Positions 21,722 through 32,452 are shown, counted from the stretch's first letter. The stretch is DNA of 64,000 nucleotides from Mangifera indica (GCF_011075055.1 NC_058138.1:20000928-20064927); one strand, 5' to 3'. Notes: generated by a model not told the origin, from the letters alone. Numbers and translations are program-made.

Positions 21722-22230
21722 ATGAAGCTCATCCAAGTTATTCTGGCACAGCAAAAATCATATCAAGAACAACAGAAAACGCCTGCCAACTTTGGTTTCC
21801 ACGATCAAGATTGGGCAAATCATCGTCCGGAGGTATATACACAGGATGGAATCCATCGAGGGATTTGCATTTCTCGGAAGTCCTGTTAACTTTGGTTTCC
21901 AGGATCAAGATTGGGCGAATCATTGTCTGGAGGTATATACTCAAATATAAGCGACATGCAATGAAGCTTATCCAAATGATTGAGGCACAGCAAACATTAT
22001 ATCTAGGAGAGCAGAAAACGCCTGCCAACTTTGATTTAGAGGATCAAGGTTGGGCGAATCATCATCCGGAGGTATATACGCGAGATGGAATCCTGCATCG
22101 GATCAGCCATTGATGGATTTCGATTTCTCAGAAGTCCAGTCAACTCTGAATATATTCTGTTAATTTCACCTGTCAAATCCCTATAGTTACTACTCTTTAT
22201 TCAGCTTCACCATTCCAGCAACATGCACAG
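21722..22230 (-). pseudogene. P3: tandem fragments of the P family C-terminus
   Basis: Two long pieces and one short piece (about 21722-21893, 21888-21945, 21957-22230) match the P2 C-terminal coding region on the minus strand. One reads SLDGFHPVYIPPDDDLPN then NQSWQAFSVVLDMIFAVPE, aligning with PFPGFYLAYL and KQTWEDFSALLLFITAASRE of P2. Frameshifts and stops break the others. Confidence 0.6.
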
Positions 22231-22522
22231 GCTCGCTCAACAATATGGGCACTAGATATGTATCATAAGTTTTGAATATATCACGCGATATGATATATAT
22301 CAATATGAATTGATATCCCTTTTTTAGAGAAATTTATTATATAGTTAAGCGTATATATAAGAAATTTTAAAATTTTAAAAGTGTTTAGTGATATATCAAT
22401 TAGATTTTTTTTTATTATTTTATTTTTAAAAGCATACCCTATGATATAATATATAATACCAAAAATTATGTTTTTATTGCATGATATGATATATGATTTG
22501 ATTATCATGAGTTTAAATTGAT
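22231..22522. other. AT-rich spacer with imperfect palindromes
   Basis: Contains repeated ATATGATATAT motifs in both orientations near 22280-22310 and 22440-22500, suggestive of a small degraded inverted-repeat element. No boundaries could be fixed and no gene is seen. Confidence 0.3.
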
Positions 22523-23460
22523 TGTTAGACTAGTTATGATTGAGGCAAACAATGTCTGCATATATGTTAGGTACAGGGTTTACATGAGGAAAAAGAAAGG
22601 AGGAAAGGCTGAAAGTACAAGTGCCATCCTATTGGAAGCCACAGGTGTTCAACAACCTACCACCAAGAGATGAAGCAGAGAGCAAACAGCAACCTGTAGG
22701 GTCCACAAAGACTTGTGAAATTGGAGAAACAGCACGTGTAAGGATGAGCCACTACAGCTGCCAGGAAAGGAAGATATCAGGGAAAAGGAAGAGAGAGAAA
22801 GGTAAGAAGAAATTGGAAGAACAACAAGGAAGGGAGAGATCCAGCTCTCAGATATTGGAAATGGGTCCTTTCAGCTGAGATGTTATTGGGAGTTATGTTT
22901 TGTTGATGTTTTATTGGGAGTCTTGTATTTATTCCTGGTTGGGAATCTAGTGCCATGTCCATTGCAGGAAACCTTGTATTTAAGTCCTTTGCTGGAAATA
23001 TTGTATCTTTTCATTTTGTCAATTGAAAGCATATGTAACAGAATTACAGAGCTGTTGATAGTATTATTAATCAAAGAAGTTCAATACAAAGAGTCCCCTT
23101 AATTATATGTGTCAGTGAATATATTTGCAATATCCGGATTCTATTCATTTGATGCCCTTTTTGCTTGACTGGAGCTCTTGAAGAAGATCCTAGTACTGGA
23201 AGGAGAGACTGCCGAACCGAACATCCAGAGCAATATCCCAGCTCTGCATCACCTGGTATCAGAGCCATGACAAGGATGGAAGCACTTTCAATTGAATTCA
23301 ATCCTGAAACAGACTTTATCTACTTTTGGAAAACAAAAGATAAAGGAACTAGGAATAATATATATGGGTTCTCTCTTGTCGAGAAGAAGAGTTTGTCTTG
23401 GAATATTTCTATTCAAACAAGTTCATTTTATAATTGAAGAAGAATGATATGCCAATTAAA
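22523..23460 (+). mobile_element. LTR and leader remnant of an LTR retrotransposon
   Basis: A candidate LTR runs from about 22523 (TGTTAGACTAG) to 23251 (GCATCA). It is followed by a primer binding site TGGTATCAGAGC at 23254-23265 and about 200 bp of leader-like sequence. No gag-pol and no second LTR are visible. The 5' limit is uncertain. Confidence 0.55.
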
Positions 23461-23489
23461 CACTATTTTGAATGTAAAAACCTGAAAAC

Positions 23490-23933
23490 TGTGGAGGACT
23501 CAAAGAAAGAGAGTCCCATATCTAATGAATAGAATATAAGAGAGTGATATATAAGTGTGTGAATTGGACCTTAACATAAGCCAATTAGTTTTGTGTAACA
23601 TGAGTTTCAATCTTCACACTTGTATGCCCAATTTATATTTCCGACATGGTATCAGAGCACGAGCCAAACGGCTGGTTTAACAGCCTAAGTGTTCCTGGAT
23701 ACAAGTGACAACGCACCCAGTCAAAAAAAAAAACCGACTGATCCAAACGGCCTAGGTGCTTGCACTTAAGCGGGGGTGTTAAGGACTCAAAGAAAGAGAG
23801 TCTCACATTTAATGAATAGAACATAAGAGAGTGGTATATAAGTGTGTGAATTGGACCTTAACATAAGCTAATTGGTTTTGTGTAACATGAGTTTCAATCT
23901 TCACACTTGTATGTCCAATTTATATTTCCGACA
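23490..23933 (+). mobile_element. Complete TRIM (miniature LTR retrotransposon)
   Basis: 444 bp with 157-bp LTRs at 23490-23646 and 23777-23933, both TG...CCGACA. A 5-bp target duplication AAAAC lies at 23485-23489 and 23934-23938. TGGTATCAGAGC (23647-23658) directly follows the 5' LTR and a GCGGGGG purine tract precedes the 3' LTR. The 130-bp interior codes for nothing, so movement would depend on proteins supplied by another element. The LTRs differ at about 10 of 157 sites, making it much older than the copia insertion. Confidence 0.95.
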
Positions 23934-24139
23934 AAAACAAATAGAATTCTAATGAGAATCTACAATTACTAGTACTATCCGTTCACAACAAAGGGCTGCC
24001 ATATTACAGAAAACATACTGTCAGAGTAGATTTATGCAGAAAACTTACTGTCAAAGAAGATACATTTATGACACATGACACAAAACTCCTATGTCCTATA
24101 AGGACAATACTCCTATCTCATACAACTTGTACTCTTATA

Positions 24140-24760
24140 TCAAAAGTTAGCCTCACTAATTTCATCCTCCCTTGATGCTGCTGTAATAAAAAGCAAAAGT
24201 GCAGAAAAGTCCTCCCAAGTTTGTTTTGCAGGATCAAGGATCGGTGGAGCATTTCCTTCAGCAGTTGCAGACATTTCATCGAGTTTAGAGAGATAGGCAA
24301 GATAAAACCCGGGAAATGGATCAGCCACTGAGGGATTTGGGTCTCTCGGAATTCTGGTATGCTCTGAAAGGATTTGATTAATTTCAGCTGCCAAGTCTTG
24401 ATAGTTGCCACACTCATGCAGCTTAACCATTCCAATAGTACCCAGAGGTTCTGCCAATACAATGGGAACAAAACTTGAGTTCACGTGTGGCTGGGCATTT
24501 GGTTCTTCTTCTGGATCTCTTTGAGCCACTGCTGGAGCATCAGCAATATAGATCTCTTCATTTATCAATTCGGGGACATTTCTTGGAGCTCCCTGAATAT
24601 CTGCAGCCATTACCATTCTCCCTTGCGCATCACGAAAATAGGACTCCGCATTTACCAATGTGGGGGCATCTGTGCCTTTTCCACTTGAACCTTCCTCAGC
24701 CTTTAGTTTATTTGCAACTTCATCTTTTACTGGTGTTTTCTGCCCATCTTGACCTTCCAT
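24140..24760 (-). CDS. P2: uncharacterised 206-aa protein
   Basis: Family not recognised. The intact frame starts MEGQDGQKTPVKDEV. An acceptor lies at 24772/24773 and a likely 5' UTR exon ends with a donor at 25481/25480, so translation would start 12 nt into exon 2. Residues 1-40 are Lys/Glu/Gly-rich. DAQGRMVMAADIQGAPRN follows at 44-61, then an acidic stretch (RDPEEEP). The C-terminal half reads GMVKLHECGNYQDLAAEINQ (110-129), FYLAYL (152-157) and QTWEDFSALLLFI (180-192). That spacing of blocks recalls the C-terminal PB1 region of ARF and Aux/IAA proteins (a YxEL block, then DPWxEF plus a hydrophobic strand), but similarity is weak and this is only an inference. No signal peptide or membrane span is seen. 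Broken relatives surround it (P1, P3, P4). Confidence 0.6.
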   Translation of the reverse strand: MEGQDGQKTPVKDEVANKLKAEEGSSGKGTDAPTLVNAESYFRDAQGRMVMAADIQGAPRNVPELINEEIYIADAPAVAQRDPEEEPNAQPHVNSSFVPIVLAEPLGTIGMVKLHECGNYQDLAAEINQILSEHTRIPRDPNPSVADPFPGFYLAYLSKLDEMSATAEGNAPPILDPAKQTWEDFSALLLFITAASREDEISEANF

Positions 24761-24771
24761 TGATCTTGGAT

Positions 24772-25610
24772 TCTGTCTTCAATAATAACACCTATATGAA
24801 CATTCGTCTATGGCACCTAAATGTACTGCATTAAAAAATATAGCATTGAGCACAAGAAAACATAAACTTCGAAATTCTGTATTCAGTCCTAAAAAAGGCT
24901 AATTGATTTTCTAATAAGGCGCTGTTTGCTCGGACCACTTACTGCAAATTTGATAAATTTCTAATTATGTACATTATTCCTAAACCTATTGCATAAATGT
25001 ATTTCATCATAAATGGTTTCTCTTAGTAGTGTTGCTTATTAACAGTATTTGATGGTCAGGTAGATGGAAAGTTAACTTTTCTAGTTACTTATTAAATGTC
25101 ATAACACAAGAAAACATAAACTTCTTGGGTATTCGGTATTCAGCCTATAAACTGTGGATTAATTTTCCAGTAAGGCACTATTTGCTCGGATCACTTACTG
25201 CAAATTTGATTAATTTCTAATCGTGTAAATTAAATGGTCTCTCGCTAATGAATACCAAGATTCTTGGAAACCAAACAAAGTTTTTGTTTTTTCTTGCTTA
25301 TTTCTCCAAGACCAAACAGATTTTGCAAATACACAACAGCAAAAGATTCTTGCTCAACGTGTTACAATGATGAGCCACAACAGCAAAAGAAACCATAAAA
25401 AATCAATACATCATAGAAAATGAATTCAACTGAAAGTGCAATAATCGTAAATCTCTTGCTTTATCACATATAATGCGTACCTTAGAATCCTGAAACAAGG
25501 TTCTTGCTCTGATTGCAGAAGGATTTCACTCTCTGGTAGTAGCCAGAAAATATTGGAGAGAGAGAGTTTCTAGAGTATCTGAATTGCTCGGAGGGAAAAA
25601 GATTCTTTTA
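24772..25610 (-). other. P2 intron and 5' UTR exon with internal duplication
   Basis: The intron (24773-25480) contains two diverged copies of a block of about 140 bp (near 24846-25000 and 25103-25240; shared TTTGCTCGGA and ACTTACTGCAAATTTGAT). A third copy lies in the matching part of P1 (about 19690-19815). The exon upstream of 25481 has no long open frame, so it is taken as 5' UTR. Confidence 0.5.
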
Positions 25611-25756
25611 GTATCTGAGTTGGTTATTAACAGTATTTAACGGTCAGGTGGATGGAAATTTCATCTTCGTCCTTACTTATTAAACGGTGAGTTTTATTGT
25701 TTAGTTATTAAAGAGTACGGTCAGTGGAAGAAAATTTATCCTTTCAGTAATTGCCT

Positions 25757-25885
25757 TGGTAAACATGACATGCAATGAAGCTCATCCAAATTATTTAGGC
25801 AAAGCGAAAATTATATCAAGGAGAGCAGAAAACGCCTGCTAACTCTGGTTAGAGGATCAAGCTTGAGCGAATCATTGTTTGGATG
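25757..25885 (-). pseudogene. P4: short fragment of the P family
   Basis: Matches the same C-terminal segment seen in P3 (shared GCAATGAAGCT, GAAAACGCCTGC, GAGGATCAAG, GCGAATCAT). The match ends at about 25885 where LINE sequence begins. Confidence 0.55.
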
Positions 25886-26720
25886 TATTCTGATATCATC
25901 CGTGATGGCATGTGGGTTTTTCCACAGAGTTGTTTGGAGCTTCAGCAGGTTTAGGATTCTATCTGCTTCTATCCATGCAATGGGATTTATTATCATCTTG
26001 TCTGGAAAGATCACTCATTTGGTAGGTTTTCGGTTGACTCTGCCTGGGATCTGATACGACCTCGAAGACATGTTAATTCTGCCCATCATCTACTCTGGTT
26101 TCCGAACACATTTCGTGACACTCTTTTATTCTTTGGCTTGCCACTATAGGTTGTCTTCGGACCATGGATCGCCTTCAACATTATGGGATAGTGCACTCTG
26201 CAGTTTGTGTTTTGTGTGAGCTAGCTGTAGAGACCCATAACCATCTTTTCTTCAGCTGTAATTTCTCTACTTCTATTTGGAGAGAAATCAAAACTAGAAC
26301 TTTTCAAACATGACCGAGCTTCTCATGTCGTCCCTTATACACTGGGCATCTTTGCACCTCAGGCGGAGAAAGGACTTTGGACATCTTATTTCCGGTTATC
26401 GTTGTCTGCCACTGTATACTTTCTTTGGTACAAGAGAAATAATTGAGTATTCCATCAGGCTAGCAGACATCGCAAAGAGATTGTCTTGGATGTCTATGAC
26501 ATTGTTCCCACTAGCACATATATGATGTCTCACCACAGTTTCGGGTTATAAGAGATTTGTCTAGTTAGTTTTCTTTTTTGAGCTTTTTGCTTTTATTGTC
26601 TGTTTATGATATTTTCTATATTGTTTACTTTGATTTTTTGAGTTTTGATGTTGTTTGGGGTATGTCCCTCGTATATTCTACTGTATTTCTTCCCTTATAA
26701 AATAAAATCTTTTAACTTCT
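25886..26720 (+). mobile_element. 5'-truncated LINE fragment (zf-RVT and 3' UTR)
   Basis: Plus-strand frames give WKDHSFGRFSVDSAWDLIRP and then RLQHYGIVHSAVCVLCELAV followed by HNHLFFSCNFSTSIWREI, the zinc-binding C-terminal region of plant LINE ORF2. Stops and frameshifts interrupt it. The T-rich stretch 26540-26720 resembles a LINE 3' UTR. It is in the opposite orientation to the LINE at 13480-17335 and clearly different in sequence. Confidence 0.8.
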
Positions 26721-26959
26721 GAATCTTCAACAATGGTCACATTTTGCTTGACTTCATCAGATAAGTAAACCATGAGATCTATAAAGTTTCAAGGTTTTAT
26801 GTTATCGTAACGCTTTACTATTTAATCATAAGTTAATCAATCTATGTTTTTATCATACAAAAGAAGATCATTTTATGCAAACCTTGGCTTTTCACCCCAG
26901 TCGAACAAGGGTCGTTTTGTTTCACCACTTGAACTATCTTAGGTTCATGATTTATCATG

Positions 26960-27325
26960 ATCATCTGTAGCTCCGTTAAGCGGTGTACCCGAGGTACCAA
27001 CCGGACATAAACAATGACAATCTTTGATTTTTTTAATCTTCTCCAAGGCCCAGTTCGCAAGCTTATAATCATCAGTGACTTCACAATAACCAAACCCATA
27101 TATACATCTATAATTCAAACTAGTCAAATAAAATTCCTGAACTCTCCGGTTGCAGGATTGAACAGGAACAAAACTTTGGGCACAGGCATTATACACAGCA
27201 ACCCATTACAAGAGCCAAAGATTTGAACTGGGTCATTTCTGGGAACCATTTCAAGGGAAAATCAAGTTCTAGAGCAACTAATTCTTCATCGATTGGTATG
27301 GCTTCGTAGCTTACAGAGTAAAAAA
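26960..27325 (-). pseudogene. F-box gene relic lacking the F-box domain
   Basis: Matches the middle of the F-box gene at 35019-36119 (CIYGFGYCEVTDDYK, SGTPLNGA) but has frameshifts. The whole N-terminal part, F-box included, is missing: sequence jumps from the equivalent of residue 67 (VNYEA region) to the 5' UTR at about 27321, a loss of roughly 220 bp. The C-terminal third is also absent at the left edge of the duplicated block. Confidence 0.82.
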
Positions 27326-27497
27326 GAATCACAAATTCATGGATAGAAGAAGTGATTATTTCAACCTAAATAGTATTTAGAGCAAAATTCTAATAAATTG
27401 AGAAAGAGAAAAAACATGAAAGAGAGCGCAATTTAACTCCTTGGATTAAAGATTATTCAGCCATTAAAAAACCCTAATCCAACATACGACACAATTG

Positions 27498-28049
27498 TCA
27501 AGTTAATAAAAACTCTAATTGAGACTTATTCTCTTGTTCAATTACATCAAGAAACACAGGATCAACGATCACATGACTGTCTACGTGTACCTTAAACTTA
27601 TGATCCCACCACAATACCTTCGCTGTACCCGCAATATCCACCTCAGCATCAAGTATCATTTCTCTCCTAGCCACGTCAGCCAAAAACTTAGCGGCGTGGT
27701 GGGTCAACTCCAGCCCGTCCAGCCGAGCCGGGATTTGGAGTAACTGGCAGGACCTCGCCGGCTGAGATCCGGCTTTCACAGGGCCGGACCCGAGGAGTGA
27801 ACCATCGTAGAAGATTGACATGGTAGTAGAAGAGTAGTTGATGGGACTGATATTAGGATTTGTGACGTGTATTGTGAGGATGAGATCAACGTCGGCGACC
27901 GGTAGCTTGAGCTTAAAGGAGGTGAGTTTGATTGAAATCAAGCGGAATGTAGGATCCTTGGGCTTGGCTCTCAAAACAGCCGTGGCGACAGTTGCCGCTG
28001 CGGCTCCGACAACAGCAGAAGTCCAGCTCCATTTGACCTCTTTGCCCAT
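27498..28049 (-). CDS. LEA_2 (LEA14-like) protein, copy A1
   Basis: 183 aa, single exon. The N-terminal hydrophobic stretch at about 10-26 (TSAVVGAAAATVATAVL) could be a membrane anchor. Residues about 40-160 form an LEA_2 domain with the hallmark strand LTIHVTNPNISPINYSS (58-74) and SIFYDGSLLGSG. LEA14-type proteins are folded beta-sandwich 'atypical' LEA proteins linked to dehydration, salt and other stress; membrane-anchored relatives include the NDR1/HIN1-like group. It differs from the copy at 36316-36867 at only about six residues. No frame damage is seen. Confidence 0.9.
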   Translation of the reverse strand: MGKEVKWSWTSAVVGAAAATVATAVLRAKPKDPTFRLISIKLTSFKLKLPVADVDLILTIHVTNPNISPINYSSTTMSIFYDGSLLGSGPVKAGSQPARSCQLLQIPARLDGLELTHHAAKFLADVARREMILDAEVDIAGTAKVLWWDHKFKVHVDSHVIVDPVFLDVIEQENKSQLEFLLT

Positions 28050-28467
28050 AAAGTTTGACGGATATTCCAGGCTTTTTGGATGCTAAATTAGAACGGTGAG
28101 ATCGGAGAATTTGGAATGACTGTGATATCCTGTGATGTTAAAGGAGTGTGGAATCTGGATAAAGAGATTATTGGGGCTTCGTTGAACGACACGTGTAAAT
28201 GTGGGAGAGGATTAGAGTGGTGAAGAAATTAGTTTATAACTAAGTGCTTCATAAGAAACGAGAAATTTTAAAATATTTGTCAAAGATTTTTCAAATATGC
28301 TTGTTCCTGTTTAAAATTTTCAAACACATGTATAGTTACTATATGTATGTTAAATTATGAAATTTTTCAGGATTTGTTTGTTATTATTACAAATTTATCC
28401 ATTAGTCAAAAATATTTCTATTATAATTTTTTTAAATTTTTGTAAAGAAATTTAGAAATATAATATA

Positions 28468-29292
28468 GGGAAAATGATATTTCCCACACAAGTTTTAGCC
28501 TTATTTCAAAAGTATACCCACTTCTGATGAAAAACTCAAATATCCATCCAAAATTTAATCTGTTTAGACTCATCCACATATTTTCTATAAGAGTTAAGGG
28601 ATAAATTCGTTATTTTATCAATAATATTAAATAATTCAAATTTTATCTCATTTTCCTCCTTTTAATTTGAAAAACTAACATTTGGCTCTTGAATTAAGTT
28701 TTAAAAAATTCACTTTTTTCCCCTGACGATTGTGGAGAAGTTTTTGTCTAAAGGTCGACTACCTCTAGACGACGATTGTCATCCAAAAAAGACGAACGTC
28801 ATCCAAATCTGGATGATGCTTCATTGTTCAAATCTTTGGACGACAAAACGTTGTCCATTCTGGATAACAAGGGTCGTCCATTTTGGACGATGAGCGTCAT
28901 TCAGAGAATGGATGACACTTCGTCGTCTAGATAATGGATGACACTTTGTTGTCCAGTGAAGGTCAATGAGCATTGTCCAACCATCACTCTCCCTCCAACC
29001 ACGTCATCACCGATGGCCAAAGGGAAAGTGAAAAAAAAAATAGGGATTTGGGGGGGGGTAAAAGTCACTTTTCAAAGTTCAGGGATAGGGTTAAAAATTA
29101 ATGTTTAAAATCGGAAAGGAAAATGCAATAAAATTGTATAACTGAAATGTAAACAGTAAAATGACGGTTTTATCCTTCTATTTAATGGAAAACTTAACGG
29201 TGGTTTAGAGGTGGGTGGGTGTTTGGGTTCTTCATGCGTGGGTATACTTTTGACAGTCAGCTAAAACTTGGGTGGTAAATAGTCATTTTTCC
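28468..29292. mobile_element. Non-autonomous Mutator-like element, 825 bp
   Basis: Terminal inverted repeats of about 60 bp (left GGGAAAATGATATTTCCCAC; right end reverse-complements to GGAAAAATGACTATTTACCAC). Near-identical 8-9-bp duplications flank it: TATAATATA (28459-28467) and TATAATATC (29293-29301). The matching place in block B (about 37195-37215) has a single uninterrupted copy of this target, confirming the insertion. The interior is non-coding and rich in GTCATCC/GGATGAC motifs in both orientations (28760-28980). Confidence 0.88.
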
Positions 29293-29412
29293 TATAATAT
29301 CAACCAAAATTACATTATATTATAATTTCAAATTTCAAATTCTAAATTTGCTTATTATCACGCCGTTCGAATATGCATATATTATAATTGAATAATATAT
29401 ATACTTATGTAG

Positions 29413-29844
29413 ATGTACCCGTGATATCCATCCTAGCATCAAGCATCATTCTCTCTTGGCCACATCACCCAAAAACTTAGCGGCGTGGTAGCTCAGCTCC
29501 AGTCCGTCCATCCAAGCTACGATTTGGGGCAACTGGCAGGACCTCGCCGGCTGAGATCCAGCTTTCATAGGAGCGGACCCGAGGGGTGAGCCCTCGTAGA
29601 AGATGGACATGGTAGTAGAAGAGTAGTTAATGGGAGTGATATTAGGATTTGTGACGTGTATTGTGAAGATGAGATCGGCGTCGGCGACTGGTAGCTTGAG
29701 CTTAAAAGAGTTGAGTTTGATTGAAAGTAAGCGGAATGTAGGATCCTTGGGCTTGCCCCTGAAAACAGCCGTGGCGACCGTTGCTGCTGCGGCTCCGACG
29801 AAAGCAGAGGTCCAGCTCTATTTGACCTCTTTGCCCATGAAATT
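29413..29844 (-). pseudogene. LEA_2 relic, copy A2
   Basis: Counterpart of the intact gene at 37583-38134. Codon 7 (Trp) is now TAG (MGKEVK then stop), one base is lost near 29450 (frameshift in the KREMML region), and the last roughly 45 codons plus 3' UTR are deleted: 29412/29413 joins the equivalents of about 37331 and 37703. Upstream sequence to about 30110 matches the intact gene's 5' flank. Confidence 0.88.
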
Positions 29845-30235
29845 TGGCAGATGTTCCTGGCTTTTTGGATGCTAAATTATCGTGGTATTTGAAGAAATAG
29901 ATAGAAGAATGGCTGAATGGGAGTGGAGATTTTTTAATAACAGTGATGTCTTTTGATGTAGCGAAATCCGAAGCGTAATGGGATGGGGAGTGTGATGATG
30001 TGTAGAGGGTTTGCATTGCAAAGGGTGTGGAATATGACAGTTTATTCCAGCGTCTTTGAACGACACGTGTAAATGTTATGCAATTACACATAAGATTGAT
30101 AGCCAAATTAATTTAAAATTTATGAGATTAGTTAACTGACTTATTAACATGTAAACTATTATTAAAAAAATTAATGGCCATTAATTAAGTTTACAGTTTA
30201 AACTGCCTTATATACGTTTCAAAAGATAGTTACAA

Positions 30236-31307
30236 GGCCACCCAAGGAGTAGTGAAAAGATAAATTTTTATTCTTAACTTTTAAAAATTTAAATATTTAC
30301 TCATCTGTTAAAATATATTATTCGAATCAAGAGTAAAATTGTTACTTAGTTAAAAATTTTAAAAAATTAAAAAATAATTACATTGCACCCCCTTTAAAAC
30401 TCTAACAATTTTTTTTCATTCAATTTTTTAAGTTTTGTTAAATTATTTTTCACCTCTAGATTAGAGTTTTCAAATTTAGGATTTCCCCCATATTATTCCC
30501 TTTTATAGTTGCCTCCCCAATTTTTTGAAACTTTCAGTTTTACCACCTTTTGAGTTTCACTTTGCATATAACATTTCGATGACCGTCTTCCCTTCGTCTC
30601 TGGTGACAACCTTTGCTTCAGATAGGGTTACCATCACTTCTGTTCTTCCTTCTAGGCGTTCTCTATTCTCGATGATGCCATTAATAGATCGATGAACACG
30701 AAATCATCAAGATAAGATGCGTCATGATTCAACCACGACATTTAAGTTCTCTCTGGCTTTCCTCGTCAGCAACATCTTCTCCCTCTATAAGCATTATGCT
30801 TGAAGTCAATGACCAACTAGATGAAATTCCTGTGGAGAGGAGATGCACGACGAACTCAACAGAAGAGAAATAACACGATGTCATTGGAGGAGGATCGCTC
30901 AATTACCAGAGAGAACGCAAAGCTGATGACTCTCAGGCAAAGGATGACTCCAAAAATGGTGAGAAATCATCGAAATTTTAAAACCCTAGTTGGAAAATCT
31001 GAAATTGAAGAAGAGGGGGCCAAATAAAGTTTTCAAAAGTTTAGGGGCGATTGTGGTAAGATGATGAAACCGTGAATGGGGAAAAAGTAATATTTTAAAA
31101 TTGAACTAAGGGAGAAATTGTCACATTTTTAAATTTAGGGGCGAAATGTGATAAATTTTTAATTTTTAAATTTTTTGATTAAATGACAATTTTACTCTTA
31201 ACTTTAATAATGAATTTTAATAGATGAATGAATATTTAAGTTTTTAAAAGTTATTATATGGGAATTTCCCTTTCACTAAACCTTGGGTGTGAAATAGTGT
31301 TTTGACT
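30236..31307. mobile_element. Non-autonomous Mutator-like element, about 1.07 kb
   Basis: Long inverted repeats: the first 150-200 bp and last 150-200 bp are reverse complements with moderate divergence (CACCCAAGG, CTTTTAAAAA, TTAAATATT). Target duplications TAGTTACAA (30227-30235) and TATTTACAA (31308-31316) match at eight of nine bases. Block B has the empty site near 38460. The left terminus seems to have lost about 14 bp relative to the right one. The interior (30560-31010) has no convincing gene. Confidence 0.82.
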
Positions 31308-31319
31308 TATTTACAATAA

Positions 31320-31500
31320 GAGCAATGTTATGTATACCCATTTTTGGTATATAATTCATATATACAGTGATGTGTCATTATGTAATTAGGTGATTTTAAA
31401 ACATGTATCATCATATGATAAAGAAACATCTAATCACATAATAACACCTCATCTGTGTACACAAATTATGTACCAAAAATGGGTGCACATAGTTTTATTG
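31320..31500. mobile_element. MITE, 181 bp, with exact 9-bp target duplication
   Basis: Flanked by TTACAATAA at 31311-31319 and 31501-31509. The ends are inverted repeats of about 60 bp (CCCATTTTTGGTA near both termini). The empty site lies in block B near 38468. Its left target overlaps the right target duplication of the neighbouring element, so it landed beside that older insertion. Related inverted-repeat sequences recur at 43684-43823, 55087-55221 and 61387-61498. Confidence 0.88.
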
Positions 31501-31629
31501 TTACAATAATTTTCCTAAAAGTTGAAACAATTACTTTACATGAACCACCTGACATTCACTAGATAGCATGTGCCACATGCTGGCATACAGACTCTTGGTG
31601 ATGTTGAAGATCTGTTGCTTTGTTTTGTT

Positions 31630-32452
31630 GGCCAACAAACTTATTCTCACCCAAGGATTGGTGAAAACCTAAAATCAGATCCACTAATTTTAAAAACTTA
31701 AATATCAATCATTTTATTAAAATTTACTGGTAAGGTTAAAGACAAAAATGTCATTTAGCTAAAAATTTTAAAAAATCTAAAATTTAATCACATTTTTCCA
31801 CTTTTAATTTATAAAACTAACATTTCCCCCACTCAAAGTTCAAGAAGTGACCATTTCTTCCTATGGTTTTTCTTCCCTTTCTTTGTTGACAACCACGGTT
31901 TCAACCGACAAACATTATAATCTTCCTCTAGACAATGGTCGGACGAAGAACGTTCTTTGTCTGACTGTTGTCTAGTCAGATGAGGATGAATCGTTTTTGT
32001 TCATCCAATTCATCTTTGTCTAATCGTTGTCTAGTCAGATGAAGATGAATCGTTTTTGTTCATCCAATTCATTTTTGTCTCTTTGTGACAAAGATGAATC
32101 CGTCTTTATTCAACAAAAATGGATGACAACGCAGACAAATTGACAGAAGAGGAAGATTATAGTGTCTATCGTCCTCCTTTAGCTGGAGAAGAGACCTCTA
32201 AATCCTATGGGAAAAATTGTCACTTCTTAAACTTTGAATAAGGAAAAATTATTAGATTTTTAAATTGAAAAAGAAAAATATAATAAAAACTTTAGTTTTT
32301 AAATTTTTTTAATTAAATAAAAATTTTATCTTTAATTTTAACTGAAATTTTTAATAAAATATTGTTAATGAGTGAGATTTTAAGCTTTTAAAAATTAGAA
32401 GATATGAGTTTAAAATTACATCTAACCTTGGGTGGGAACAAACCTTTTGGCC
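31630..32452. mobile_element. Non-autonomous Mutator-like element, 823 bp
   Basis: Ends GGCCAACAAACTTATTCTCA and, reverse-complemented, GGCCAAAAGGTTTGTTCCCA, continuing as inverted repeats for at least 150 bp. The flanking 9-mers TGTTTTGTT and TATTTGATT are a diverged target duplication; block B (near 38585) shows the single original site. The interior has a tandem duplication of about 62 bp (GTTGTCTAGTCAGATGA) at 31959-32085. Confidence 0.82.

Noticed and set aside
28085..28460. Possible regulatory region between LEA gene A1 and the transposon
   Set aside because: It is the 5' flank shared with block B, but no specific motif could be assigned with confidence.
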